Part shown: piece by piece, positions 26,502-36,875 of the stretch
Numbering within the stretch: position 1 is the stretch's first letter
Layout: every line of letters starts with the position of its first letter
DNA from: Legionellaceae bacterium
GTDB taxonomy: Bacteria; Pseudomonadota; Gammaproteobacteria; Legionellales; Legionellaceae
Length of the DNA stretch: 64,000 nt
Assembly: GCA_030148065.1 (NCBI GenBank)
Contig: JASBUC010000063.1
Span: 1-64,000, forward strand
Direction of reading: 5' to 3'
Notes under the pieces: generated by a model
What the model was told of the DNA's origin: nothing
Seen by the model: the letters and a program-made list of their open reading frames with translations, nothing else
Database searches by the model: none
Made by a program: the position numbers and the translations under genes

Positions 26502-28661
26502 CTATAATCTCCTTATTGGTTTTTTCTCTTTTTGATAATAACTAATCAGCACTGGCAACAGAAAAAAAGCAAGTAACAACACAAGAAAAAAACCAGGCCA
26601 TAGTTTAGGCTGATTCCATTGCTCTTGTAAGGCAACACGAGTCAAGGGATCGAGCGATTGATACTTAAGTGTATTATTGCCAATGGTGCTCACTTTAATT
26701 GGCCCACTCCACTGCTGTGTTAATAAAAAGGACTTAGGAAAAACACCCCAGATCCAAGGCGCATCTCGTTGCGCGACTTGAATCATTTGCTCAATCAACG
26801 CTTCGCGTTCTTGACCGGGATGAAGTTGTTGGTAGCGTTGAAAAAGTTGGTTAAAGGCATCACTGTTATAATTTGCTGCATTTTCACCGCCATATTTAAC
26901 CTTGCCATTATCACCATTGAGTAAGAACAGAAAATTACGCGATGATGGGTAATCAGCATGCCATCCCCAAGAGAAGATTTGCGCATTTCCGTTTCGCATT
27001 TTCTCTTGAAAACGATTGTATTGCGTCGCTCGAATATTAAGACTGATTCCGAGCTTTCTAAACTGCTTACGATACCAATTAAGGCGAGCTTTATCATCTG
27101 GAGAGCTCGAGGCCGGCACATCGTAATTGAGAATTAGAGGCTGATTAGTTCGCTTATCAAACCCATTTGGATAGCCCGCCTCCTTAAGGAGTGTCCGTGC
27201 TTCTTGGATGGACTTTCGCATTGGGTGACCATCGACCCAATCAAACACATAAGGGTTTATCCCCTTTTTACCCAACTGGTAGCCATCAATGCCTGGCGGA
27301 ATCGGACCTTCTGCAACCAAGCCTCGACCATTCATAAAAATAGCAATGTATTCGCTGTAGTCGACGGCTATCGAGATGGCTTGGCGCAACTTACGGTTTT
27401 TTTCAGAAAAACCACCAACGGTCTCATCAAGCATGTTAAAGCCCATGTAAAATATGGTTGGCTCAACGGCGCTGTAGAGCTTAACACCTTTGCCCATCAT
27501 GTCAGGCGTCAATTCAATCTCACCGTTGCGATTAACTGAAAACGCTTGATCGAAACTGTCAGCACTAACCCCTGAGCTGTCAAAATAGCCCTGTAAGAAT
27601 TTATTCCAACGTGGAATGCTCTCTTTTTCGAGTACGTATTGCACTTGATTTAGTAAAGGTAATGGTTTTCCAATAAGCTTGGCAAATCGCGCTCTTTCTG
27701 CCTGATTGGATGGCTCTGGGAAAAACTCTTGGTGAAAGTTTGGATTCTTATCCAGTCTCATTTCTTGATTGGGGTTATTGATACTTAAATAAAAAGGGCC
27801 ACTGCCGATCGGTTGCCAATCTAAGTTTAAATTACTCTCACTAAAGCCTGGTTGGCTGTAAAAGCGCACGGCTTCAAATGGCATGGCGGCAAAAAATGGC
27901 ATGGCAAGCCAATATCGAAACTCAGGATTTTTACCCTTCACGGTGAGTGACAATTGATAGGGCCCCTCTTTTTTTACGCCCTCAATCTCATGGGGGTAGC
28001 GCCAGGGTGATTTTTTATAAGCAGTAGCATTCTGATAATTCGATAGTTCTTTGGAAAACTCTCTAAAGCCTACGATACTCTTTGCCATCACCCCGTAAAT
28101 GGGTGAATGAATCTTTTTATCAGCCAAACGCTTTATTTGATAAATGTAATCCTCAACCATCACCCCACGTGAGCCCGTGTGTTGAAAGTCATTTAAGCGC
28201 TTGATCGCATGCTTTTTTAACAACGCCTCACTATAAGGGTAGTAACGAGGCTGCCCTTCTAACATCGCTAGAGCCGGGTGAGGCTGATACTTTAAGTCTT
28301 GTCGAATGGTTATTTCAAAGCGTGTGTAGCGAATGAGATTTGAGTCTTCATCCACCGCATTAAAGTTTTCATCAAGGTAGAGGATCTTAGGCAATTCTTT
28401 GGCGGCTAAAGGGGCTAACTGATAAGGACGCTTGAAATAATCATATTGCAACAGGGGTTCATAGATCTGTGAAATAAACTGATATTCATTACTTGAGTAA
28501 GCTTTGGCTGGATCGAGCGTCTTTGGACGCTCAGCAAAAGAAGAAAATAATACATTTTTTTTCTTCTCAGCCAAGGGGTAAGGAGAATTTAGTACCGGTA
28601 AATCGCAACCTAGCACTATAAAACTTAAAATAACTATGACAATCCTTTCTCGCACCTTCAT
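26502..28661 (-). CDS. ABC transporter solute-binding lipoprotein with C-terminal membrane anchor
   Basis: SBP family 5 (OppA/YejA-like) protein of 719 residues, longer than the usual 520-610. The N-terminus IVIVILSFIVLGCDLP reads as a lipoprotein signal with Cys19. SBP_bac_5 features follow: FSSFAERPKTLDPAKAYSSNEYQFISQIYEPL, then NRKLRQAISIAVDYSEYI, and SWGWHADYPSSRNFLFLLNG. The unusual part is the C-terminus, a hydrophobic helix (GFFLVLLLAFFLLPVLISYY) followed by KEKKPIRRL, which looks like a second membrane anchor. It is followed by two permease genes; no ATPase is present. It starts 12 bases after ligA. Confidence 0.82.
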   Translation of the reverse strand: MKVRERIVIVILSFIVLGCDLPVLNSPYPLAEKKKNVLFSSFAERPKTLDPAKAYSSNEYQFISQIYEPLLQYDYFKRPYQLAPLAAKELPKILYLDENFNAVDEDSNLIRYTRFEITIRQDLKYQPHPALAMLEGQPRYYPYSEALLKKHAIKRLNDFQHTGSRGVMVEDYIYQIKRLADKKIHSPIYGVMAKSIVGFREFSKELSNYQNATAYKKSPWRYPHEIEGVKKEGPYQLSLTVKGKNPEFRYWLAMPFFAAMPFEAVRFYSQPGFSESNLNLDWQPIGSGPFYLSINNPNQEMRLDKNPNFHQEFFPEPSNQAERARFAKLIGKPLPLLNQVQYVLEKESIPRWNKFLQGYFDSSGVSADSFDQAFSVNRNGEIELTPDMMGKGVKLYSAVEPTIFYMGFNMLDETVGGFSEKNRKLRQAISIAVDYSEYIAIFMNGRGLVAEGPIPPGIDGYQLGKKGINPYVFDWVDGHPMRKSIQEARTLLKEAGYPNGFDKRTNQPLILNYDVPASSSPDDKARLNWYRKQFRKLGISLNIRATQYNRFQEKMRNGNAQIFSWGWHADYPSSRNFLFLLNGDNGKVKYGGENAANYNSDAFNQLFQRYQQLHPGQEREALIEQMIQVAQRDAPWIWGVFPKSFLLTQQWSGPIKVSTIGNNTLKYQSLDPLTRVALQEQWNQPKLWPGFFLVLLLAFFLLPVLISYYQKEKKPIRRL

Positions 28662-28673
28662 CCTTGACCTTCT

Positions 28674-30686
<2,013 letters not shown>

Positions 30687-30801
30687 TCAAAGTAATTATT
30701 TTTCTTGCTAGAAACGATACGCAATTTGAAGGCTTTTGACAATGACAAAAGACAGCGTTCAGCTAAGGTCTTTTCTAGGATCTTGAGCCTCCTAACTAAC
30801 A

Positions 30802-30884
30802 AACCCTACGTCCCACGGCTTGTCCGAGGGAACCAGGCTATTCTGATTCATGGATTCCGCGGACAAGCCGCGGAACGTAGGGTT
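30802..30884. repeat. GC-rich palindromic repeat element
   Basis: Two 34-base arms, 30802-30835 and 30851-30884, are inverted copies with about six mismatches and a 15-base spacer. The core is CTACGTCCCACGGCTTGTCC on the left, and its partner has GGACAAGCCGCGGAACGTAG. It is far richer in GC than its surroundings. Elements with this CCTACGTCCCGCGGCTTGTCCGCGGGA-like pattern are dispersed in several Rickettsiales and Legionellales genomes (from memory). In one frame it reads PYVPRLVRG. It lies in a 305-base gap between ligA and rimI. Confidence 0.75.
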
Positions 30885-30934
30885 GGGGCCGCGGAACGTA
30901 GGGCTGGGGGCCGCGGAATGTTGAGTCGGGGGTG
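30868..30934. repeat. Three tandem ~21-base repeats attached to the palindrome
   Basis: The unit CCGCGGAACGTAGGGTTGGGG (21 bases) starts at 30868, recurs at 30889 with one extra G, and recurs in decayed form at 30911. The first unit is also part of the right arm of the palindrome, so the array probably grew by copying the arm's end. Confidence 0.75.
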
Positions 30935-30985
30935 TTTGTTAATGTCAACTGCTTCAAAGGCTACGCCCTTGTGGGTTGCTCTTAT

Positions 30986-31441
30986 TTAGCGAAGTGCACG
31001 TGAGAGAACAATGGCATCTTCGTGACTGCCATCTGGGTTAGTATAGTAGTCTTCTTTATAACCAACTTTAACAAACTCATGCTTATGATAGAGATTAATG
31101 GCTATCTCATTCGTCGGTCGAACCTCTAGGGTCACACTGGTACAAACCGGCGTCATTTTATCAATGACATAAAGGAGCATGGCCTTACCAAAGCCCTTAC
31201 CTTGTGCCTCATTAGCAATACAAAGATTTAGAAGGTGACAGTCGCCTGCATTAATGCGATTAATGGCAAATCCTTGAACTTTCCTTTTTTTAGCCAAAAC
31301 GTAGCAAGGATAACCAACTTTAATGCAGTCATGAATAATCTGTTTACTCCAAGGAGCGATGTGGGCAGTCTCTTCAATGGCATAGACCTCGTCTAAGTCA
31401 CTGAGTTGCATCGGTCGTATTACAAAACCTGCTTTTGCCAT
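30986..31441 (-). CDS. rimI: Ribosomal protein S18-alanine N-acetyltransferase RimI
   Basis: GNAT enzyme that acetylates the N-terminus of ribosomal protein bS18. The 151-residue protein has VIRPMQLSDLDEVYAIEETAHIAPWSK, the acetyl-CoA loop NEAQGKGFGKAMLLYVI, and LEVRPTNEIAINLYHKHEFVKVGYKEDYY, all RimI-type. The ATG at 31441 is chosen because GGAGG lies six bases upstream; an in-frame TTG four codons earlier would overlap that site. It is convergent with nothing and ends beside the repeat element. Confidence 0.9.
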   Translation of the reverse strand: MAKAGFVIRPMQLSDLDEVYAIEETAHIAPWSKQIIHDCIKVGYPCYVLAKKRKVQGFAINRINAGDCHLLNLCIANEAQGKGFGKAMLLYVIDKMTPVCTSVTLEVRPTNEIAINLYHKHEFVKVGYKEDYYTNPDGSHEDAIVLSRALR

Positions 31442-31586
31442 TAATGCCTCCAAGCACCAAGATTGAATAAAAAAAACACACCAATGTTCTCATTATAGCC
31501 ATTTATAAGCCACAAAAAAATAAACCTTGCGAAATCATTATTTCCTTGCTTAGATAAAAGCTAGCATGTGTAGAAAGGAATCGACT

Positions 31587-33170
31587 ATGACCACTGAAAA
31601 GGATGCACCACAACCATCATCAACCCTTACTTGGCTAACCGCCTTTCTCACTAAATCAGACGAGAAAGCTCAAACAATCACAGAAGGCTCTGCTGTTGAA
31701 TTAGCCAGCAATCAACCCGCCCCCCTAACATCCCAAAGAGAAAGAACAAGCTCGACCGAGAGTACCAATGACGTGAGTCAACTTTCTCTACTGGTTAGGG
31801 CGTCAACCGATCTTGTCACCCCAAAACTTGGCATGTTGGCAAGCATTGTCGGCCTTGGGCGCTTTTTACCTGCAGAAAAACCAGTTAAAAAAATTAGCCC
31901 ACCCATGTCAGACGATCCAACTGAGAATTTACTCGGTAGAAATTTACCAGAAGAATTAACCAAACCACTACCAAGTTCTGTGCAAGTCACCCTGCAGCAA
32001 ATCTCTCAAGAATATCAACAAAAACCCAAAGGGCAGCCATTAGAAAGTCTCAATCGAATTGCCTTTACTCAAGAAAAATTACAAGAAGTTAAAGGAAGCC
32101 TCGCCCTATTAGTCGACAGCATTTCAGAAAACCCCAGCTATCTAAGCGCCTGGTCTCGCGCTTGGGGAAACACCGCCCAATGGAAAAAAATATTAGGTGG
32201 GACGGTGGTAACAGGCATACCGCTTGCGGTTGCGCTTACCGCTCACATACCGCTATTACTGACCATTTCAGGCTTTGTTGCCGTTGGTTATTCGGCCACT
32301 GGGTTTTTACTAGATAATCACTATCAAGCCAGTGAAATCTACGTAAAAAAACTAAAACAAGGCATTTTAAGCCTAGCCGACATCCTCGCTTGGACCATCT
32401 CAAGTCTTAGTGAAATTTCTGAAGAATTAGCTAGAGAAGTAGGCGAACTTAAAACGCAAAATTCCATCTTTAAAGAGCAAAATAGGATCCATGCTGAAAA
32501 CATCAACCGTCTCTGCAGCAACATGGAACACATCAAAGAAAACATCATCTTAAAACTTAGAGAGCAAGAAGGTCTCTCTGGAATGAAAGAGGCACTCTCA
32601 ACCCACCTAAAAGCACTAGAGTCACATGCAGATCGCAATGAAGAGCAGTTTATGCAAAGTCAACGTCAGTTAGAAGAAATTGATGAAACCTATCAATTAA
32701 TCACTGGTGAACTAGGCAACTATCTTGGCGATCTTAATCAACAAAAGCAAGAACTGGCCACAGAAGTTGGTAAATTAAAAACGGTGGAAGTTGCACTAAA
32801 TGACACGAATCAAATGCTAACAGGCATCGTGCTAGAAGATGGTGAAGCGCGGAAAAATTTCCGCGATCGCCTAGATAAATTTATCTCTGATAAAGAAGAA
32901 AGCTTTGCCTCATTGACTCAACAAGCAAGCACTACCGGAAAACAGCTTGTGAAAACGCAAGAAGAACTTGAGCGCACAAAAAATGAATTGCAAGACACAC
33001 AAAGGCAGCTCTCCTCCGTTCTACAAGAGCAAAAAAGACTCGTCACCAGCCTAGAGCGTTTAGAAAGAGCCAAACTCAGCGGGGTCGTTCCAACCATGAG
33101 AACTGGTCGTTCTGCAAATACAGAAAACTTGGTGTCAGAACATCAGCAAAGAGCCACTATGGTTATGTAG
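31587..33170 (+). CDS. Unrecognised membrane/coiled-coil protein, putative effector
   Basis: I do not recognise this 527-residue protein. It starts with about 100 polar Ser/Thr-rich residues, then has a hydrophobic block with two closely spaced helices at about residues 203-243 (ILGGTVVTGIPLAVALTAH and LLLTISGFVAVGYSATGFLL). A long coiled coil follows from about 275 to 495 (SEISEELAREVGELKTQNS, then EELERTKNELQDTQRQLSS). No signal peptide is present. Two close helices beside a long coiled coil recall host-membrane effectors and Inc-like proteins of intracellular bacteria; this is inference. The ATG at 31587 has GAAAGGA eight bases upstream. It overlaps the convergent methyltransferase gene by 8 bases. 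Confidence 0.65.
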   Translation: MTTEKDAPQPSSTLTWLTAFLTKSDEKAQTITEGSAVELASNQPAPLTSQRERTSSTESTNDVSQLSLLVRASTDLVTPKLGMLASIVGLGRFLPAEKPVKKISPPMSDDPTENLLGRNLPEELTKPLPSSVQVTLQQISQEYQQKPKGQPLESLNRIAFTQEKLQEVKGSLALLVDSISENPSYLSAWSRAWGNTAQWKKILGGTVVTGIPLAVALTAHIPLLLTISGFVAVGYSATGFLLDNHYQASEIYVKKLKQGILSLADILAWTISSLSEISEELAREVGELKTQNSIFKEQNRIHAENINRLCSNMEHIKENIILKLREQEGLSGMKEALSTHLKALESHADRNEEQFMQSQRQLEEIDETYQLITGELGNYLGDLNQQKQELATEVGKLKTVEVALNDTNQMLTGIVLEDGEARKNFRDRLDKFISDKEESFASLTQQASTTGKQLVKTQEELERTKNELQDTQRQLSSVLQEQKRLVTSLERLERAKLSGVVPTMRTGRSANTENLVSEHQQRATMVM

Positions 33171-33828
33171 GCTCTAATAAATACACATCATTATAGAGCT
33201 CGACTACGCCTTTTTGATAAAGATGATTGTCGGGCTCAAGTAAACTTTTTTTATGATGAAGCCGCTCTATTTTAAAGTTATCTTCACACAACTCTTTTAG
33301 CTTTTTGCCACTAAGAGGAAAGGGAGGGCCTTGATAGTCTTTTCCTTTAAAATTAAGTGAGATTAAAAGCCACGCTCTTAAATTCAGACAGGCCTCTTTT
33401 AAAAACTTAAGGTAGCGCTTTTTATCGCTTTCATCTAATGCTAACAAGGATGCTCGATCATAAATATGAGTGACTGAATCAAACACTATTTTGGGTAAAG
33501 TAAACAAATCAGCTTGATAAATCTCTAAGTTATTGGCTAGATAGTGCTTTGCGTTCCCTCTTTTTGTCTTGGTGAATGATAATTTCTGCTCATTGAAAAA
33601 TTGAATGATCGCTTTCTCGCTAATCTCAACTGCTATTACTTTGTGTTTTTTAGACAACCAGATAAGATCAAGACTTTTACCAGACAGTGGGACTAAAATA
33701 ACGCTCTGATGGCTTAATTTAGGCAAGGTACTAAAATATTTTTTTAGCAATGGGTGCACCGATCTTAAATGAAAAAAAAGGTGTTGATCTTGCTGCCAAC
33801 AGGACAACCAATAATTTAAATCATTCAT
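33163..33828 (-). CDS. Thiopurine S-methyltransferase-like SAM methyltransferase
   Basis: A 221-residue class I methyltransferase of the TPMT family. Motif I is VILVPLSGKSLDLIWLSKK, followed by VIAVEISEKAIIQFF, which binds SAM. THIYDRASLLALDES is the characteristic TPMT Y-D-R-A motif. Bacterial members methylate thiol, selenium or tellurium compounds; the substrate here is unknown. The N-terminus MNDLNYWLSCWQQDQHLFFH fits the W-x-x-x-W-x-x family pattern. It overlaps the 3' end of the convergent coiled-coil gene. Confidence 0.85.
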   Translation of the reverse strand: MNDLNYWLSCWQQDQHLFFHLRSVHPLLKKYFSTLPKLSHQSVILVPLSGKSLDLIWLSKKHKVIAVEISEKAIIQFFNEQKLSFTKTKRGNAKHYLANNLEIYQADLFTLPKIVFDSVTHIYDRASLLALDESDKKRYLKFLKEACLNLRAWLLISLNFKGKDYQGPPFPLSGKKLKELCEDNFKIERLHHKKSLLEPDNHLYQKGVVELYNDVYLLEPT

Positions 33829-33888
33829 TATTTTCTTTGTAATAGTTTGCTGTTAGACTAGGTCCGAAACCATGGAATAGGATCTAGT

Positions 33889-34530
33889 ATGACTTACCAC
33901 ACCCCACCAAATCTATCTTTTTTTAAAAATGACGACAAGCAAAGCCACTTAAACGGTTTAAACACGAAAGTAAGTAACGTGATAAAGCAATGCCGTATTC
34001 ACTTAACCGTTGTAACCGATGACAGTGAAAAAGAAAAGTTAACCAACATCATTAAACACAGCAGTGCCCTACTCTGGGCCGTTCAACAAGAAAAAGATAA
34101 AAAAACGATTTTAAATCATTTAGAAGCGTTACAAGAAAGTGCCCTGGTCCTTCCTACACAACTAACCACAAAAAAACGCCTTTCGACTAAAAGTCATGCC
34201 ATCGCTCAGACTTGTTTGTTTCTGTTAGTGTTGAGTGTTGCCATGGCAGTGGGCCTAGCTTTTTATGCAGCCTACTTCTCAGTTCTGACCTGGTCTATCT
34301 TTATGGAGGGTTTAATTACTGAGCTTGCTATAGTTGGAATTCCAGCAGGCGGCTTAGGACTGTTTGCCTACGGCCTTTATTCTTCCGATCAGAAAACAGA
34401 GAGCTCATCCGAAGTAAGCCAATTGCAAGAAGACATCAATCAGGTTTGTGAAACGGTTAATGACGGTCATTATCCTGAAGCAGTCGTTGTGGCAGAATCT
34501 AACAAGGTTGCACAACTAAAAGCATTCTAA
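33889..34530 (+). CDS. Unrecognised protein with a paired-helix hydrophobic domain
   Basis: I do not recognise this 213-residue protein. Residues 1-100 are polar and helical. Two membrane helices lie at about 105-130 (ACLFLLVLSVAM-like stretch) and 137-163, with only a short turn between them. A short acidic tail follows. The bilobed hydrophobic pattern without a signal peptide resembles inclusion-membrane proteins and some Legionella effectors, but there is no sequence match I can name. The ATG at 33889 has AGGA eight bases upstream. Its promoter must lie in the 60-base gap from the divergent methyltransferase gene. Confidence 0.6.
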   Translation: MTYHTPPNLSFFKNDDKQSHLNGLNTKVSNVIKQCRIHLTVVTDDSEKEKLTNIIKHSSALLWAVQQEKDKKTILNHLEALQESALVLPTQLTTKKRLSTKSHAIAQTCLFLLVLSVAMAVGLAFYAAYFSVLTWSIFMEGLITELAIVGIPAGGLGLFAYGLYSSDQKTESSSEVSQLQEDINQVCETVNDGHYPEAVVVAESNKVAQLKAF

Positions 34531-34600
34531 CTTACACATTTCTTTAGCATAAGTTAAGAAGGTGGTATGCTCTTTTTTTGATTATTACGAGAACGCTTTG

Positions 34601-35020
34601 ATGAGCGATTATGAAACTGTTTTGTTTGCAACGGATTTATCGGATGTTAACCGAAACATGCGATTAAAAGTCCAAACGCTGGTTGATATTTTTGAGGCAA
34701 AATTGCATGTTGTGCACGTTGTGACCAACCTCTCAGCCCTTTCCCGTAGCCAAACACACAGCGTTGGTCTAAAGGATGAATTAATTGATTCTGCCAAAGA
34801 GAGCCTTGCTGTGTTTTGCAAGCCGCTTTCCATTCCGGATGAACAGCAAATCATTAAAGTAGGACAGCCCGCCAAAGAAGTCATCGAGACCATTAAAGAG
34901 TTAAAGTGTCAGCTGCTATTGCTTGGGCGTTATGGGGAAGGTGGCATTCTTCACTTGTTGGGTTCTGTGTCACATCGACTACTGAGTCACGCCCCTTGTG
35001 AATTAATGCTAATTAATTAG
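34601..35020 (+). CDS. Universal stress protein, UspA family
   Basis: A 139-residue single-domain Usp. It begins MSDYETVLFATDLSDVNRNMRLKVQTLVDIF, with the usual Asp after the first strand. The end LLLLGRYGEGGILHLLGSVSHRLLSHAPCELMLI fits the G-x2-G-x9-G-S nucleotide-binding pattern. Usp proteins are cytoplasmic and rise in growth arrest. The ATG at 34601 is chosen over an in-frame start 13 codons upstream, which lies on a possible extended -10 (TGGTATGCT near 34565). A hairpin follows the stop codon. Confidence 0.88.
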   Translation: MSDYETVLFATDLSDVNRNMRLKVQTLVDIFEAKLHVVHVVTNLSALSRSQTHSVGLKDELIDSAKESLAVFCKPLSIPDEQQIIKVGQPAKEVIETIKELKCQLLLLGRYGEGGILHLLGSVSHRLLSHAPCELMLIN

Positions 35021-35048
35021 TCTTAAATTTGTAACACTTGGTACGGGT

Positions 35049-35081
35049 TTTGCTTTTAATTATTTAATCATTAAAAGCAAA
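35049..35081. terminator. Hairpin between uspA and the K+ channel gene
   Basis: A perfect 12-bp stem TTTGCTTTTAAT / ATTAAAAGCAAA with a 9-base loop lies 28 bases after the uspA stop and ends 11 bases before the channel ATG. It is AT-rich and has no U-run, so it may terminate uspA weakly or mask the channel's ribosome binding site. Confidence 0.45.
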
Positions 35082-35091
35082 GCCTTACGCT

Positions 35092-35793
35092 ATGTTAAAA
35101 AAAAATAATGCCCAATATCTAGCACATCGATTTTTAAGACCGCTTAGACGCATTATTCGTGTTTACCGATTTTTCTTCTTGTTTTCGTTAATGATGCTCT
35201 TTTTTATCTTAAGAGCAGTCTCCCCTCACGCTTATATTAAGCATGTTACCTCAGTGACATTTTTACTCTTAATTGTCTATTCCCTGTTTATTATTAGTTA
35301 TAAAAAACCTCTATTGTGGGTTTTATGCTTAGTGTCAGGCGCTAGTGGCATAGCTCTCGCCTTTATTAATCTCGCTTGGCCATCGATCACTTTAGAAATC
35401 TCCGTTGCATGCTGCAGTATTGTTTTCTACAGCTTAATGGCCTACATCTCACTTTATTTCTCACTGCAAGATGATGTAGTCAGTGTCACCTCTCTTTTTG
35501 GCTCACTCTCAGCCTATTTATTCTTAGGGCTTATCTTTGCTTCTGCCTACGTCTTATTGTTTCATCTTAATAATTCGTGCTTTACAGGCGTTGGTCACCG
35601 AGTCATTGAAGACTTTATCTACTTTAGCTTTGTGACGCTCACCACACTTGGTTATGGTGACATTAATCCAATTTCAGCCCTGGCAAAAACGCTATGCTGG
35701 ATGGAAGCATACCTAGGACAAGCTTATTTAACCGTGCTAATGGCCTTAATGGTTGGGAAATATCTGATACAACATCAAAAGGATAAAAAATGA
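35092..35793 (+). CDS. Potassium channel family protein (Ion_trans_2)
   Basis: A 233-residue inner-membrane protein with about six hydrophobic segments. The selectivity filter TTLGYGD (residues about 183-189) follows a pore helix in DFIYFSFVTLTTLGYGDINP, so it should be K+ selective. The basic N-terminus has no recognisable sensor, and there is no C-terminal RCK domain. The stop codon overlaps the next gene's ATG (ATGA), placing the channel at the head of an RND efflux operon, which is an unusual partnership. Confidence 0.85.
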   Translation: MLKKNNAQYLAHRFLRPLRRIIRVYRFFFLFSLMMLFFILRAVSPHAYIKHVTSVTFLLLIVYSLFIISYKKPLLWVLCLVSGASGIALAFINLAWPSITLEISVACCSIVFYSLMAYISLYFSLQDDVVSVTSLFGSLSAYLFLGLIFASAYVLLFHLNNSCFTGVGHRVIEDFIYFSFVTLTTLGYGDINPISALAKTLCWMEAYLGQAYLTVLMALMVGKYLIQHQKDKK

Positions 35794-36875
35794 GAATTTT
35801 GCTATTGGCTCTAACACTTTTAGGCCTAACCGCCTGTCAAGATAAGAAGCCTAAGGCGCCACCACCAGCAAAACCCGTTAAATCGATGGTTTTAGGCAAG
35901 GCTCAATCTGAAGAAGAAATGACCTTTATTGGTGCAATTAAAGCAAGCATTAAAGCAAATCTCTCTTTTGAAGTCTCTGGAAAACTAAAAAAATTACCCA
36001 TCTTAGAAGGGCAAGTGATTGAAAAAGGGCAACTGTTAGCCTCACTCGATAAAAAGCGCTTTGAGGATTTGGTGTTTCAAGCAAACGCTCAACATCTACT
36101 CGATATTGCCCAATTTAGTCGGGCTGAAAAGCTTATAAAAAAACACTTTATCTCTCAAGCAGAATACGACATTTTAAAATCCAAGATGAAAATTTCACAA
36201 GCCAATTTACGAACAGCTAATAAGGATTTAAGTGACACAAATCTAATCGCTCCCTTTGAGGGTATTGTGGCAAAAGTCTATGTTGAAAATCATGAATATG
36301 TGAAAGCCAAAGAGCGAATTATGAGAGTGCACGATCTCTCAATGATGGATGTTGAAATCCAAGTACCTGAATACATTGCCAAACAACAAAGTCGCGCCAG
36401 TAAAACAAAAGACAATAATTACAAAGCTTACGCAAGCTTTGATGAATTTCCACAATTAAAATTCCCATTAACCTTTAAAGAGTATTCCTCAAAAGCCGAT
36501 CAGTAAACACAAACTTTTCGAATGGTCTATACCATGAAGTCACCTGATAAAGTTAATGTACTGCCAGGCATGAGTGCCAATGTCATTATTATTTTACCTG
36601 ATTTTAAAAATTTGAAGAAAAAGTTTTTCTTAATTCCAAGCAGCGCAGTGTTTAGTAACATCAAAAAAGAACCACACGTATGGTTAATTGATCCTAAAAC
36701 ACATAAGCTCAAAGCCCAAGCCATTACAGCTAACAATTTAACCGGTAATGAGATTAAAGTAAGTTCAGGATTGAAAAAAGGGGATCATATTGTCACAGCC
36801 GGTGTGCACTTTCTTCAAGAGGGACAACAAGTTAAGCCGCTTGGTAACACCATGACCGTTACGGATGAAGACTGA
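35790..36875 (+). pseudogene. RND efflux membrane-fusion (adaptor) protein, interrupted by an in-frame TAA
   Basis: Periplasmic adaptor linking an RND pump to an outer-membrane channel. The first part (35790-36506) has a lipoprotein signal (LLLALTLLGLTACQDKK, Cys16), the biotinyl-lipoyl halves SFEVSGKLKKLPILEGQVIEKGQ and LIAPFEGIVAKVYVENHEYVKA, and the hairpin. After ...KADQ a TAA at 36504-36506 interrupts the frame. The same frame continues TQTFRMVYTMKSPDKVNVLPGMSANVII through to 36875. In intact relatives this region reads roughly DPATQTFRV, so one codon was changed, for example CAA to TAA. ATGs at 36522 and 36534 could restart translation but have no clear binding site. The stop is followed immediately by the pump gene. 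Confidence 0.85.

Noticed and set aside
30705-30989. Open frame of 94 codons reading PYVPRLVRG and RGQAAERR repeats on the plus strand
   Set aside because: It is created by the GC-rich palindromic and tandem repeats, with no ribosome binding site and no support outside the repeat.
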